In this document: positions 16,669 to 25,531 of the stretch, in pieces | Numbering within the stretch: position 1 is the first letter of the stretch | How the letters are laid out: each line of letters starts with the position of its first letter | Source of the DNA: Oscillibacter valericigenes | GTDB taxonomy: Bacteria; Bacillota; Clostridia; Oscillospirales; Oscillospiraceae | Assembly: GCF_016902445.1 (NCBI RefSeq) | Contig: NZ_JACSNX010000001.1 | Span: 1-64,000, forward strand | Length of the DNA stretch: 64,000 nucleotides | Direction of reading: 5' to 3' | Notes under the pieces: model-generated | Databases searched by the model: none | The model's input: only the letters and a program-made list of their open reading frames with translations | Told to the model about the DNA's origin: nothing | Program-made: the position numbers and the translations under genes

Positions 16669-16838
16669 TCGATCCCCTTCTTCCTTGTCGTTTGTGTACC
16701 AAGATACAGGGTACCCCGTTTTTCCTCCCATTATAAGGAAACGGGCCTTTCTTTTTTGTCGGAATCACGCCTCACTGCAAAATGTTCCGTTTCCACGCTT
16801 GCAGCAGCGTCTGCGGCGGGGTATCATGGAGGTATCTC

Positions 16839-17486
16839 ATGGGAAAGGCAGGCACATACATGAACATTTTACTGCTCAACGGCAGCTCCCGGCCAAACGG
16901 CTGCACCTACACGGCCCTGCGGGAGGTTGCGGACACGCTGGAAGCCGGCGGCGCGGAGACGGAGATCCTCTTCCTGGGCAGCGGTCCCATCCGGGACTGC
17001 ACCGCCTGCAGGACCTGTCAGAAGACACCGGGCCGGTGCGTATTTGACGACGACATCGTGAATCGGATCATCGAGAAGGCCCGGGCGGCGGACGGCTTCG
17101 TATTCGGCACGCCGGTGTACTACGCCCACCCCTCCGGCCGGGTCCTGTCGGTTTTGGACCGGGTGTTCTATGCCGGAAATGCGGCTTTTGCCCACAAACC
17201 CGGTGCCGCCATCGCCTCCGCCCGGCGGGCAGGCACCACCGCCTCTGTGGATGTGCTGAACAAATACTTCACCATCTCTCAAATGCCGGTGGTCTCCTCC
17301 ACCTACTGGAACATGGTCCACGGCAACACGCCGGAGGAGGTGCGCCAGGACGCGGAGGGGATGCAGACCATGCGGAATCTCGCCCGCAACCTGCTCTGGA
17401 TGATCCAGTGCATCCAGGCGGGAAAGGCCGCCGGCATCCAACCGCCCCAGGCTGAGCGGAGCGCCTGGACCAATTTTATCCGCTGA
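16839..17486 (+). CDS. Flavodoxin-fold NAD(P)H-dependent FMN reductase family protein
   Basis: About 215 aa. ILLLNGSSRPNGCTYTAL is the FMN phosphate-binding loop of the NADPH-dependent FMN reductase family. CTACRTCQKTPGRC is the cysteine-rich loop seen in iron-sulfur flavoproteins and related reductases, and VFGTPVYYAHPSG is the flavin-contact motif. The start is set at the ATG at 16839 because GGAGG lies 6 bases upstream; the ATG at 16860 (MNILLL) is closer to the usual family start, so the first 7 residues are uncertain. Substrate unknown. It is monocistronic, with a strong terminator after it. Confidence 0.85.
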   Translation: MGKAGTYMNILLLNGSSRPNGCTYTALREVADTLEAGGAETEILFLGSGPIRDCTACRTCQKTPGRCVFDDDIVNRIIEKARAADGFVFGTPVYYAHPSGRVLSVLDRVFYAGNAAFAHKPGAAIASARRAGTTASVDVLNKYFTISQMPVVSSTYWNMVHGNTPEEVRQDAEGMQTMRNLARNLLWMIQCIQAGKAAGIQPPQAERSAWTNFIR

Positions 17487-17493
17487 CATGCCA

Positions 17494-17527
17494 AAAGCCC
17501 CCGGAGGGAAATCCCTCCGGGGGCTTT
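17494..17527. terminator. Bidirectional terminator
   Basis: A perfect 15-bp stem, 17494-17508 with 17513-17527, begins with AAA and ends with TTT. It separates the plus-strand reductase from the minus-strand acetyltransferase. Confidence 0.88.
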
Positions 17528-17549
17528 GCCGGATCTCTCAGGATCAAAT

Positions 17550-17981
17550 CTATTGCTCCCAGATCATGGGCGTGTAGCGGATGCCGTCCGGCGACAGCTG
17601 TTCCTCCGCCGTGGGTGAAAAGCCCAGATGCCGGTAGACCTCCACCGCATAGGGGGAGCTGTGGACTGTCACCCGGTCCCAGCCGTCTGCCGACAGATAT
17701 GCCTGGAACAGCTTGCGGCCGATGCCCTGCCGGTGAAACGATGGCTCCACGAAAAACAGGGCGATATGGTCCCCCTCCGCCGCCAGGACGCCCAAGAGCT
17801 GATGCCTCTCCCAGGCGCCAAATACTGTTAAGTATTTTACCTGTTCAGTATTTGAGATATAAGTGTAAAAGGCCTCCACACCCTTCGGCGGATAGTCTGG
17901 AGCCTCAAATTCCTGAAACACCCGCCAGCAGAGGTCCATGGCCGCCGGAAGCTCCGGCTCCCGGATCCTCCGGATCTCCAT
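17550..17981 (-). CDS. GNAT family N-acetyltransferase
   Basis: 143 aa, a single GNAT domain. FFVEPSFHRQGIGRKLFQAY (about 77-96) carries the acetyl-CoA-binding Q/RxxGxG/A loop, and the late VEVYRHLGF is the family's C-terminal motif. Substrate unknown. The start is set at the ATG at 17981 with AGGTG 4 bases upstream; an ATG at 17993 overlaps the previous stop (ATGA) and would add 4 residues. Last gene of the VOC - TudS-like - GNAT run. Confidence 0.85.
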   Translation of the reverse strand: MEIRRIREPELPAAMDLCWRVFQEFEAPDYPPKGVEAFYTYISNTEQVKYLTVFGAWERHQLLGVLAAEGDHIALFFVEPSFHRQGIGRKLFQAYLSADGWDRVTVHSSPYAVEVYRHLGFSPTAEEQLSPDGIRYTPMIWEQ

Positions 17982-17989
17982 GGCGCACC

Positions 17990-18538
17990 TCATGCTCCCA
18001 AAAGCGCCTGCACTGCGGCCAGCGCATCCGGGGCGGACGGCTTGATGCCGATCACCGGCACAGTCAGCTCCGCCTCCTCCAGCGCCGTTTGCAGGGCGGC
18101 GATAAACACTCCCCGGCCGGGCAGCTCCCGGTCCAGGTCCGAGGTGGTGTTCACCCCGCAACAGGGGGAGCGGTCGACGCCCACGATGCCCAGCACTGTG
18201 AAGCCGTGCTTCCGGTACTCCCGGATCTGCCGGATCACCTGAGCCGTCAGCTCCCGCAGCCGGGCGGCAGCCTCCGGCTGGCCCATGGCCCGGCGGATGC
18301 GGGTGTTCTCCACCACCACGGGCCGCTCCCCGCCTTTGGGATCTCCCCGGTCCAGCCCCAGGCAGCACAGCTCCGGGCAGGGCATCTGCACCACGCCCGC
18401 CTGGGCGTCCAGGGCGGCCTGCAGAATCTCCCGGTGGGCCGCCGGCACCTCGGCAGTGCCGTCGGATATGGCGTTCTGATTCAGCAGGCAGTGGGCCAGG
18501 AAAATGACCCGCCTGCTTCTCCCGTCGGTAAACATCAT
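17990..18538 (-). CDS. TudS-related (DUF523-like) putative desulfidase, CD3072 type
   Basis: 182 aa. Cysteines lie in LAHCLLNQNA, MPCPELCCLGLDRG and DRSPCCGVNTTSD, the pattern of DUF523/TudS proteins, in which three Cys hold a [4Fe-4S] cluster. TudS removes sulfur from thiouracil; the related CD3072 group has no proven substrate. The start is one of two adjacent ATG codons (18538 or 18535) after AAAGGAGAG. It overlaps the downstream acetyltransferase region by 4 bases if that gene starts at 17993. Confidence 0.78.
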   Translation of the reverse strand: MMFTDGRSRRVIFLAHCLLNQNAISDGTAEVPAAHREILQAALDAQAGVVQMPCPELCCLGLDRGDPKGGERPVVVENTRIRRAMGQPEAAARLRELTAQVIRQIREYRKHGFTVLGIVGVDRSPCCGVNTTSDLDRELPGRGVFIAALQTALEEAELTVPVIGIKPSAPDALAAVQALLGA

Positions 18539-18587
18539 ATCTCTCCTTTCAGCGGGGAGGATCTCTCTCCCCGCGCCCGCAGCGCTC

Positions 18588-19055
18588 TCAGCGCAGACAG
18601 CCGGTGACGAATTTCAGGGGCACCTCCATCCGCGCGGCGATCTGCTCCGGCGTCATGCCCTGGTCCCGGAACCGGCGGCACACGGCCTTCATGTTCTCCC
18701 CGATCTCCAGGATATGGCGGTCCGGGTCGTAGAGCCGCACCACCCGCTGGCCCCAGCGGTGCTCCAGCGGCGGGTGGACGTAGGCGATGTCCGGGCGTGC
18801 GGCCAGCCGGGTCAGGAAGCCGTCAAAGTCGTCCTCCTCAAAGTAGACCTCACTGTCACCACCGCCGAAGCGGATCTCTTCCGCCGCTTTTCCCAGGAAA
18901 CCCGCCCAGGTGTCCAGTGTCTGAAGGCACAGTCCGCCGGTGAGGGTCACGTTGGCGCCGAAGTCCATCACCACATGGAGCCCCAGCACCTCCCGGTAAA
19001 AGGCCTTGGACCGCTCCATATCCCGGACTGCCAGCAGGGGATTTTTCAGCTTCAT
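18588..19055 (-). CDS. VOC family (glyoxalase/bleomycin resistance-like) protein
   Basis: 155 aa. It begins NPLLAVRDMERSKAFYREVL, the usual first beta-alpha unit of the vicinal oxygen chelate fold, and later has LYDPDRHILEIGE with the C-terminal metal-ligand Glu. A helical extension of about 30 residues ends the protein. The ribosome site GAGGAGA precedes the ATG at 19055. Function could be an isomerase, lyase or binding protein; the sequence does not decide. First gene of a three-gene minus-strand run. Confidence 0.82.
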   Translation of the reverse strand: MKLKNPLLAVRDMERSKAFYREVLGLHVVMDFGANVTLTGGLCLQTLDTWAGFLGKAAEEIRFGGGDSEVYFEEDDFDGFLTRLAARPDIAYVHPPLEHRWGQRVVRLYDPDRHILEIGENMKAVCRRFRDQGMTPEQIAARMEVPLKFVTGCLR

Positions 19056-19098
19056 CTTCGTCTCCTCTCTCCGCGGCGCTCTGCCGCTCCTTGTTGAA

Positions 19099-19134
19099 AA
19101 AACGCCCCTGGGAGATGCTCCGCAGGGGCGTTTT
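19099..19134 (-). terminator. Terminator of the valS operon
   Basis: AAAACGCCCCTG (19099-19110) pairs with CAGGGGCGTTTT (19123-19134). On the minus strand the stem ends in TTTT followed by TTCAA. Confidence 0.85.
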
Positions 19135-19162
19135 GTCGCTGCATGTTCGATGTGCCGGGGCG

Positions 19163-21799
19163 TTACGCCTGCATGGCCTTGGCGGATTCCTCCAGCTTGG
19201 CGATGAGCTCCTGGTACTTGGCAGCCTTCTCCCGCTCGGCGTTCACCACCGCCTCCGGAGCACGGGAGACGAACTTCTCGTTGGAGAGCTTCTGCTCCAC
19301 GCTCCGCAGGCCGTTCTGGGCCTTCTCGATCTCCTTGCGGATCCGCTCCAGCTCGGCGGCGATGTCCACCAGCTCCCGCAGGGGCAGATAGGCCGTGGCG
19401 TTGTGGGTGACGGCGGTCACCATGCCGGATACGTCCGCCGGGGCGGCGTCGGCGAACTTCACGTCGCTGGCATAGGCCAGCCGCTGGATGAAGTGGCTGC
19501 CCTGGGCGTAGACGTCCGGGGTGGCGGTGACGATCAGCACCTCCGCCTTCTTGGAGGGGGGCACGTTCATCTCCGCCCGGCGGGCCCGGATGGCCTTGAT
19601 GGTGTCCATGACTGCCTCCATGGCGGCCTCCTCCGCCGGGAAGGACAGGTCCGCCCGGTACTCCGGCCACCGGGAGGTCATGATGAACTGGTCCTCGTGG
19701 GGCAGGGCCTGGTAGATCTCCTCCGTGATGAAGGGCATGAAGGGGTGCAGCAGCTTCAGCAGCTCCGTCAGCACGTAGCAGAGCACGTTCTGGGCCACCA
19801 GCTTGGCATCCTCGTCCTCTCCCTGGAGGCGGGTCTTTGTCAGCTCGATATACCAGTCGCAGTAGGTGTCCCACAGGAAGTCATAGACCTTGGCGGAGGC
19901 CACGCCGATCTCGTAGGCGTCCAGGTTCTCCGTGACCTCCTTCACCAGCGTGTTCAGCTTGGAGAGGACCCACTTGTCCTCTGGCGCCAGGGCGTCCGCC
20001 GCAGGCAGCTCACACTTGTCGATGGTGAGGTTCATCATCACGAAGCGGCTGGCGTTCCAGATCTTGTTGGCGAAGTTCCGCATGGCCTCGCACTTCTCGG
20101 TGTAGAACCGGGTGTCGTTGCCCGGGGAGTTGCCGGTGATGAGGTTGAAGCGCAGGGCATCGGCGCCGTACTTCTCCGCCATCTCCAGCGGGTCGATGCC
20201 GTTGCCCAGGGACTTGGACATCTTGCGGCCCTTGTCGTCCCGCACCAGGCCGTGGATCAGCACGGTGTGGAAGGGGATCTTGTGCATCTGCTCGCAGCCG
20301 GAGAAGATCATCCGGGCCACCCAGAAGAAGATGATGTCATAGCCGGTGACCATGACGGAGGTGGGATAGTAGAAGTCCAGGTCCGCCGTCTGCTCCGGCC
20401 AGCCCAGGGTGGAGAAGGGCCACAGGGCACTGGAGAACCAGGTGTCCAGCACGTCCGGATCCCGGGTCAGGTGGGTGGAGCCGCATTTCTCGCACTTTGT
20501 GGGGTCCTCCCGGGAGACGTTGATGTGGCCGCAGTCGTCGCAGTACCAGGCGGGGATCTGGTGGCCCCACCACAGCTGGCGGGAGATGCACCAGTCGTGG
20601 ACGTTCTCCATCCAGTTGGTGTAGGTCTTGGCGAACCGCTCGGGGACGAACTTCACCTCGCCCTCACGGACCACCCGCAGGGCCTCCTTGGCCAGGGGCT
20701 CCATCTTCACGAACCACTGGGCGGAGATCAGGGGCTCCACGTCGTTGTGGCAGCGGTAGCAGGTGCCCACGTTGTGGCTGTAGGGCTCGGTCTTCACCAG
20801 ATACCCCTGCTCCTCCAGGTCCTTCACGATCTGCTTGCGGCACTCGTACCGGTCCATCCCGTTGTAGGGGCCGCCGTTCTCGTTGATCCTGCCGTCGTCG
20901 CCGATGCAGCGGATGACCTCCAGATTGTGGCGCAGGCCCACCTCGAAGTCGTTGGGGTCGTGGGCGGGGGTCATCTTCACGGCGCCGGTGCCGAAGCCCA
21001 GCTCCACGTAGTCGTCCGCCACGATGGGGATCTCCCGGTTCATGATGGGCAGGATGCAGGTCTTGCCGACGAGGTCCTTGAACCGCTCGTCCTCCGGGTT
21101 CACGGCCACGCCGGTGTCGCCCATCATGGTCTCGGGACGGGTGGTGGCCACCACCAGGTCGCCGGAGCCGTCAGAGAGCGGGTAGCGGATATGCCACAGG
21201 TGGCCGGGCTTGTCCACGTACTCCACCTCGGCGTCGGACAGGGCGGTGATGCAGTGGGGGCACCAGTTGATGATGCGGCTGCCCTTGTAGATCAGGCCCT
21301 TGTCGTACAGCTCGCAGAAGGTCTCCCGCACGGCCTTGGAGCAGCCCTCGTCCATGGTGAAGCGGGAGCGGCTCCAGTCGCAGGAGACGCCCATCTTCTT
21401 CTGCTGCTCCACGATCCGGTTGCCGTAGGCCTCCTTCCACTTCCACACCCGCTGGAGGAACTTCTCCCGGCCCAGGTCATAGCGGGTCAGGCCCTCCTTG
21501 GTGCGCAGCTCCTCCTCCACCTTGATCTGGGTGGCGATGCCGGCGTGGTCCGTGCCGGGGACCCACAGCGTGGAGTAGCCCTGCATCCGCTTGAAGCGGG
21601 TCAGGATGTCCTGCAGGGTGCAGTCCAGGGCGTGGCCCATGTGGAGCTGGCCCGTGACGTTGGGAGGCGGCATGACGATGGAAAAGGGCTTTTTCCTGGG
21701 ATCCGGATCCCCGTTGAAGCAGTCGTTATCCTCCCACATCTGGTAGATGCGGGACTCCACCTGCTGGGGTTCATACACCTTGGGCAGTTCTTTCTTCAT
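19163..21799 (-). CDS. valS: Valine--tRNA ligase
   Basis: 878 aa class I synthetase. It has the HIGH-type motif [15 protein letters not shown] near the N-terminus, the KMSKS motif in [13 protein letters not shown], and an editing domain in between ([15 protein letters not shown]). The C-terminal coiled-coil arm ([20 protein letters not shown]) is typical of ValRS. The start is the ATG at 21799 with AAAGGAGAG upstream; an in-frame start 11 codons earlier is less likely. It is the third gene behind a T-box leader, so transcription should respond to uncharged tRNA-Val. Confidence 0.96.
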   Translation of the reverse strand: MKKELPKVYEPQQVESRIYQMWEDNDCFNGDPDPRKKPFSIVMPPPNVTGQLHMGHALDCTLQDILTRFKRMQGYSTLWVPGTDHAGIATQIKVEEELRTKEGLTRYDLGREKFLQRVWKWKEAYGNRIVEQQKKMGVSCDWSRSRFTMDEGCSKAVRETFCELYDKGLIYKGSRIINWCPHCITALSDAEVEYVDKPGHLWHIRYPLSDGSGDLVVATTRPETMMGDTGVAVNPEDERFKDLVGKTCILPIMNREIPIVADDYVELGFGTGAVKMTPAHDPNDFEVGLRHNLEVIRCIGDDGRINENGGPYNGMDRYECRKQIVKDLEEQGYLVKTEPYSHNVGTCYRCHNDVEPLISAQWFVKMEPLAKEALRVVREGEVKFVPERFAKTYTNWMENVHDWCISRQLWWGHQIPAWYCDDCGHINVSREDPTKCEKCGSTHLTRDPDVLDTWFSSALWPFSTLGWPEQTADLDFYYPTSVMVTGYDIIFFWVARMIFSGCEQMHKIPFHTVLIHGLVRDDKGRKMSKSLGNGIDPLEMAEKYGADALRFNLITGNSPGNDTRFYTEKCEAMRNFANKIWNASRFVMMNLTIDKCELPAADALAPEDKWVLSKLNTLVKEVTENLDAYEIGVASAKVYDFLWDTYCDWYIELTKTRLQGEDEDAKLVAQNVLCYVLTELLKLLHPFMPFITEEIYQALPHEDQFIMTSRWPEYRADLSFPAEEAAMEAVMDTIKAIRARRAEMNVPPSKKAEVLIVTATPDVYAQGSHFIQRLAYASDVKFADAAPADVSGMVTAVTHNATAYLPLRELVDIAAELERIRKEIEKAQNGLRSVEQKLSNEKFVSRAPEAVVNAEREKAAKYQELIAKLEESAKAMQA

Positions 21800-21824
21800 A
21801 GTGACTCTCCTTTTGCTCCGTGCG

Positions 21825-22334
21825 TCAGACACGCTGATACGGTTTTTCGCATTTTTCAGACAGGAACTTCCGCAGCTCCTCCGGGTCCCGGCCGGGCACG
21901 TCGTCCAGCTTCACGATGAGGCTGGCCGTGGGGTCCAGGAACAAAAAGTCATATCCCCGGTAATAGACCAGGGCGTAGATCTTGTCGTAGTTGTGTCGGA
22001 CCTTCTTATTGCCGATCACCTCGTACAGGCAGCTGTCCATAAACTGGATCTTTCCGCTGTACACCATCCGCATCCGGGCGATGGCGGCGCTGGCCACGTT
22101 GGGGATCAGGCCGGCGATCAGGAATAAGATGCCGATCACCGTGTAGCCGAACCGCTCAAAGGACATGCCGTCCGCCAGGATATCCTCCGCCACGGTCCAG
22201 GTGCGCCAGACACCCACCGCCAGAAAGATCACCCGATAAATCAGCATCTGTTTGCGCCGGAACAGCTTCTCCGACACGGTGTACAGCGCCAGCAGCTGCC
22301 GGTAATCCAATTTCATTTCTGCTTCAAATCTCAT
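21825..22334 (-). CDS. YcxB-like membrane protein
   Basis: 169 aa. Two hydrophobic segments (about 30-48 and 63-82) are followed by a basic/aromatic C-terminal domain with [19 protein letters not shown], resembling the YcxB-like domain of Firmicute membrane proteins of unknown function. It overlaps the acetyltransferase stop by 4 bases (ATGA) and lies 25 bases before valS, so it is co-transcribed under the T-box. There is no known link to valine or tRNA charging. Confidence 0.7.
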   Translation of the reverse strand: MRFEAEMKLDYRQLLALYTVSEKLFRRKQMLIYRVIFLAVGVWRTWTVAEDILADGMSFERFGYTVIGILFLIAGLIPNVASAAIARMRMVYSGKIQFMDSCLYEVIGNKKVRHNYDKIYALVYYRGYDFLFLDPTASLIVKLDDVPGRDPEELRKFLSEKCEKPYQRV

Positions 22335-22801
22335 GTGTTCTCTCCCTTATGATCCTCTCTGTCTGTAAAATCCAGACGCATCCGAATGTGGGGAATGCCG
22401 TCCTCCAGAAATTCCCCGGACACCTGGCGGAATCCTGCCTTTTCATACAGTCCCCGTGCGTAGGTCTGCGCCTCCAGCTGGACTGCATCTGCCCGGCAGA
22501 CCGTCCGGGCCAGCCGGATCCCCTCCTGCAGGAGCCGGGATGCCAGCCCGCAGTGCCGCTTTACTGCGATCACCCGGCCAATGGCGGCGTCGGGAAATGC
22601 TTTGCCTGGAGGCAGCACCCGAAGATACGCCTGGATCCCGTTCTCATCTGCAAGCCAGATATGCCAGGCATCCCGGTCATATTCGTCCATCTCCTGATAG
22701 GGGCACTTCTGCTCCACCACAAAGACAGAGATCCGCAGCTTGGCGAGATCCAGCAGCTCGTCTGCCGTCAGATCCCGAAAGTGCCTGATGATCAGTTGCA
22801 T
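22331..22801 (-). CDS. ElaA-like GNAT family acetyltransferase
   Basis: 156 aa. It resembles ElaA: LAKLRISVFVVEQKCPYQEMD near the N-terminus and AIGRVIAVKRHCGLASRLLQ as the acetyl-CoA loop, then LEAQTYARGLYEKAGF. The substrate of this family is not established. A GAGGAGG site lies 8 bases before the ATG at 22801. It is the first gene after the T-box terminator. Confidence 0.85.
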   Translation of the reverse strand: MQLIIRHFRDLTADELLDLAKLRISVFVVEQKCPYQEMDEYDRDAWHIWLADENGIQAYLRVLPPGKAFPDAAIGRVIAVKRHCGLASRLLQEGIRLARTVCRADAVQLEAQTYARGLYEKAGFRQVSGEFLEDGIPHIRMRLDFTDREDHKGENT

Positions 22802-22833
22802 GGCTTTGTCCTCCTCACGGGCCGGCAGCACGC

Positions 22834-23090
22834 AAAAACGCCCCGAGCCTTTCGGCTCAGGGCGAACATTCTGTCCGTGGTACCACCTGAATTCGGGTAA
22901 AACCGCACTCTGGGGCGCTGAAAGCGCCTGCCCCGGTAACGGTGGGCAGCCGCCGGGGCTTACTGACACTTCAGCTCCGGTGCTCCGGGACGACTTCTCC
23001 GGCGGCATTGGGAGAACTCACACCAGCCGTTCTCTCTCTTGGCCGCTGCCCGCCGGGTACTGCTTCCCTTCCTCGCAGTTTCCGATATAC
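22834..23090 (-). promoter_or_regulatory. T-box leader (probably tRNA-Val responsive)
   Basis: The T-box sequence AGGTGGTACCACGG is on the minus strand at 22875-22888. It is followed by a terminator stem (22839-22849 with 22854-22864, one mismatch) ending in TTTTT at 22834-22838. Upstream is a structured stem I region with AGAGAGAGAAC...GTTCTC, and GTC triplets at 22992-22994 and 22989-22991 that could serve as a valine specifier. The assignment to valine rests on the valS gene in the operon. Confidence 0.88.
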
Positions 23091-23096
23091 TGTTAC

Positions 23097-23125
23097 AGTA
23101 TAATATACCCGGTTTTGATTGTCAA
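23097..23125 (-). promoter_or_regulatory. Promoter of the T-box/valS operon
   Basis: On the minus strand, TTGACA (23120-23125), 17-base spacer, TATACT (23097-23102). Confidence 0.8.
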
Positions 23126-23141
23126 GCCAAGGAAAATTAGA

Positions 23142-23240
23142 AATTAGGAATTGATGTGTTCCGCCGCAGGCGGGTCGATTTGAATGAGTCCGGCTCTGCC
23201 GGACACCACAATTCCTAACACCTAATTCCTAACTCCTAAC
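23142..23240. repeat. Intergenic hairpin repeat, copy 1
   Basis: AATTAGGAATT-type arms flank a core with GTTCCGCCGCAGGCGG and GTCCGGCTCTGCCGGACACC. The same layout recurs at 57019-57141. Arms on the two sides are complementary (ATTAGGAATT against AATTCCTAA). It lies between the T-box promoter and the sigE stop. Confidence 0.75.
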
Positions 23241-23251
23241 CCTCAGCCCTG

Positions 23252-23956
23252 TCAGCTCAGCCGCAGGATCTCCTTTTTCAGCCGGTTGATGATGCGCTTT
23301 TCCAGCCGGGAGATGTAGCTCTGGGAGATGCCCAGCTGGTCCGCCACCTCCTTCTGGGTCTGCTCCTTCCCGCCTCCCAGGCCGAACCGCAGGGTGATGA
23401 TCTGCTTTTCCCGGGGCGAAAGGACACTGATGGCCGCCGCCAGCAGGTCCCGTTCCACGTCCTCCTCAATGGGGCGCATCACCACGTCGGCATCGGTGCC
23501 CAGCACGTCGGAGAGCAGCAGCTCGTTGCCGTCCCAGTCGGTGTTCAGGGGCTCATCGAAGGAGACCTCCCCCTTCCGTCCGGCGTTTTTCCGCAGGTAC
23601 ATCAGGATCTCGTTCTCGATGCACCGGGAGGCGTAAGTGGCCAGCTTGATGTTCTTGTCCGTCCGGTAGGTGCCCACCGCCTTGATGAGCCCGATGGTGC
23701 CGATAGAGATCAGATCCTCGATGTTGATGCCGGTGTTCTCGAACCGCCGGGCGATGTACACCACCAGCCGCAGATTATGTTCGATGAGCTCCTTCCGGGC
23801 GTCCTCGTCCCCGATCTGCTCCAGCAGCACTGCCTCCCGCTCCCGGCTCAGGGGCGGGGGCAGCGTGTCGCTGCCCCCGATGTAGTGCACTTCTGCCGGC
23901 GGCAGCAGGCCGATCCGCTCCAGCAGCCGCCGCCACGGTTCCTTCCAGTTTTTCAT
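23252..23956 (-). CDS. sigE: RNA polymerase sigma-E factor, mother-cell specific
   Basis: 234 aa. A pro-sequence-like N-terminus with [20 protein letters not shown] and [13 protein letters not shown] precedes regions 2 ([35 protein letters not shown]) and 4 ([20 protein letters not shown]). It directs early mother-cell transcription after SpoIIGA removes the pro-sequence. The ATG at 23956 has AAGGAGAAG upstream. It follows spoIIGA, as in other spore formers. Confidence 0.95.
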   Translation of the reverse strand: MKNWKEPWRRLLERIGLLPPAEVHYIGGSDTLPPPLSREREAVLLEQIGDEDARKELIEHNLRLVVYIARRFENTGINIEDLISIGTIGLIKAVGTYRTDKNIKLATYASRCIENEILMYLRKNAGRKGEVSFDEPLNTDWDGNELLLSDVLGTDADVVMRPIEEDVERDLLAAAISVLSPREKQIITLRFGLGGGKEQTQKEVADQLGISQSYISRLEKRIINRLKKEILRLS

Positions 23957-24830
23957 GCGCTCTTCTCCTTCCCGCCGCGCCGCCCCACAGGGCGCTGTAC
24001 CCGGTCCCCAGATCAGTGGGGGACAGGGCCACCGGCAGCCCGGCGTACCGCTCCCCCGCAACTTCCGTCCAATCGCTGCGCACCGCCAGCAGCAGTCCGC
24101 CGTCCACCCCCACCGCATGGTAGGGGATCAGCCGGAACCGCAGATCCGGCGCCGCCCGCAGCAGAGGCTCCAGCAGCTCTGCCGGACGCTCCAGCGCCGG
24201 AGAGGACAGCAGCTGCCGGACCTGCCGCGGCAGCGCGCCGTCCAGCCGCCCTGGAGACACCACCAGCACCAGCTGGCCGGACACCGGGTCCCGGAGGGAA
24301 TTCCCCGTGTCGCAAAAGGCGGTGAAGGCCGTCTCCCGGCCGCCGAGGCACACCCGGGCCGGCACCAGCTGCCCCCGGATGCCCTTTCCGGCCGCCGCCC
24401 GGAACACCACCGTCAGCACCAGATAGGCCGCGGCGGAGGCGATCAGCAGGACCCTGGCGTCCACGTCCGTGTAGAACACGCCGTTCACCACCGGTACCCC
24501 GCCACCGGCCAGCAGGCCCAGAGCCAGCACACAGCCCGCCAGGGCGCAGGAGACGGCGAAGAGCAGCAGTGTCAGCCGCAGCAGCTTCTCCTCCCCGCCG
24601 TAGGCCGTCAGCGCCAGCAGCACCCCCGCCGCCAGCTTCACCGGCGTGGCGGCAAGAAAGCCCAGCCCCGGCAGGAACACCGCCACGGCATAGGCGCCCC
24701 CCAGCAGCCCCGCCAGCAGATACCGGCCCCGCCGGAGGGGGATCCCCGCCAGCCGGCCCACGGAGAGCACCAGCAGGTAGTCCATCAGCGCATTCAGCAC
24801 GAACACGCTGTCCACATACACCACGGTCAA
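23775..24830 (-). CDS. spoIIGA: Sigma-E processing peptidase SpoIIGA
   Basis: 351 aa as an open frame. Five or so membrane segments fill residues 1-150; the C-terminal aspartic protease-like domain carries [18 protein letters not shown], whose DTGN is the catalytic Asp motif. It cleaves pro-sigma-E at the septum. The likely start is TTG at 24830. The conserved end of the family is near YSALW (about residue 284); the remaining 65 or so residues are Ala/Gly/Arg-rich, overlap the sigE start by 182 bases and look like read-through in the wrong frame. Either the stop has been lost or there is a frameshift near 23975. Confidence 0.88.
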   Translation of the reverse strand: MTVVYVDSVFVLNALMDYLLVLSVGRLAGIPLRRGRYLLAGLLGGAYAVAVFLPGLGFLAATPVKLAAGVLLALTAYGGEEKLLRLTLLLFAVSCALAGCVLALGLLAGGGVPVVNGVFYTDVDARVLLIASAAAYLVLTVVFRAAAGKGIRGQLVPARVCLGGRETAFTAFCDTGNSLRDPVSGQLVLVVSPGRLDGALPRQVRQLLSSPALERPAELLEPLLRAAPDLRFRLIPYHAVGVDGGLLLAVRSDWTEVAGERYAGLPVALSPTDLGTGYSALWGGAAGRRRAHEKLEGTVAAAAGADRPAAAGRSALHRGQRHAAPAPEPGAGGSAAGADRGRGRPEGAHRT

Positions 24831-24862
24831 GCCCGCCGCCCCCTCTCCGTCCCGCGGAACAT

Positions 24863-24868
24863 ATTATA
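24863..24868 (-). promoter_or_regulatory. Possible -10 element of the spoIIG promoter
   Basis: TATAAT on the minus strand, about 33 bases before the TTG start of spoIIGA. A good -35 or clear Spo0A box was not found; spoIIG promoters in Bacillus have a wide spacer and rely on Spo0A. Confidence 0.35.
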
Positions 24869-24895
24869 GGGCAGGCCGTCGGGAAAACCCGTCGC

Positions 24896-24928
24896 AAAAA
24901 GGAGGCGTGTCTGAAAAGACACGCCTCC
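24896..24928 (-). terminator. Terminator after the ECF/anti-sigma operon
   Basis: GGAGGCGTGTC (24901-24911) pairs with GACACGCCTCC (24918-24928); on the minus strand it is followed by TTTTTG. Confidence 0.88.
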
Positions 24929-24946
24929 CCGCAGCTCATCTGGGTT

Positions 24947-25531
24947 TCACCGGAATTGAAGAAAGATGTCTGGTTCGCCCCGCATTTCCACCGTATAGGG
25001 CCGGTCCCGCTCCAGGCCCTCCAGGCTGACGGCCTGGCCGGGCAGCGCCGTCACCTCCAGCACCAGTTCCCCTTTCTCATCCCGGAACCGCAAGTCCGCT
25101 GGCTGTTCACAGTGGGCATCCAGGATCACCTCCCGCCGGTGGAAGATGCTGTCGAACACCACGGGTTCCTCCGCCTGCCGCCACTGGTCCGTCTCTTCGG
25201 CGGTCACCCGGCTGAGCACGATCTGGCGGGGCGGATAATTCTCCGCAAAATACTGCCAGCCGCAGAAGGCGGCAAAGCACACTGCCAGTGTGGCCAGCAC
25301 CGCCAGCACCGTCCGCAGGAACACCTTTTTCTGATACACATAAAAGGGGGACTCCGCCCGGATCACGGGTCTTTCCTCCACATGGACCTGACTGCGCATC
25401 CGCTCCGCCGCCCGGGCACAATCCGGGCACTCCGCCAGGTGCTGCCGCACCAGCTCTGCCGTCACAGGGCTGCAGAGCTCATCCTGATACAGGGGCAGCA
25501 GATCCCGGATCACCTCACATTGCATAGTCAT
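24947..25531 (-). CDS. Zinc-finger (zf-HC2) anti-sigma factor
   Basis: 194 aa. The N-terminus has the anti-sigma zinc motif HxxxCxxC in QHLAECPDC, preceded by CEVIRDLLPLYQDELC. One membrane helix (about 72-92) and an extracytoplasmic C-terminal domain follow. It probably holds the ECF sigma factor encoded just upstream and releases it on an envelope signal. The start overlaps the sigma stop (ATGA). Confidence 0.88.
   Translation of the reverse strand: MTMQCEVIRDLLPLYQDELCSPVTAELVRQHLAECPDCARAAERMRSQVHVEERPVIRAESPFYVYQKKVFLRTVLAVLATLAVCFAAFCGWQYFAENYPPRQIVLSRVTAEETDQWRQAEEPVVFDSIFHRREVILDAHCEQPADLRFRDEKGELVLEVTALPGQAVSLEGLERDRPYTVEMRGEPDIFLQFR

Noticed and set aside
16669-16838. Sigma-H promoter or Spo0A boxes for spoIIA
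   Set aside because: Only partial matches were found (for example AGGAAAAA without a proper GAAT at the right spacing), so no feature is called.
23142-23240. Possible CRISPR array in the ATTAGGA repeat
   Set aside because: Units are short, irregular and without unique spacers of constant length, and no cas genes are present.
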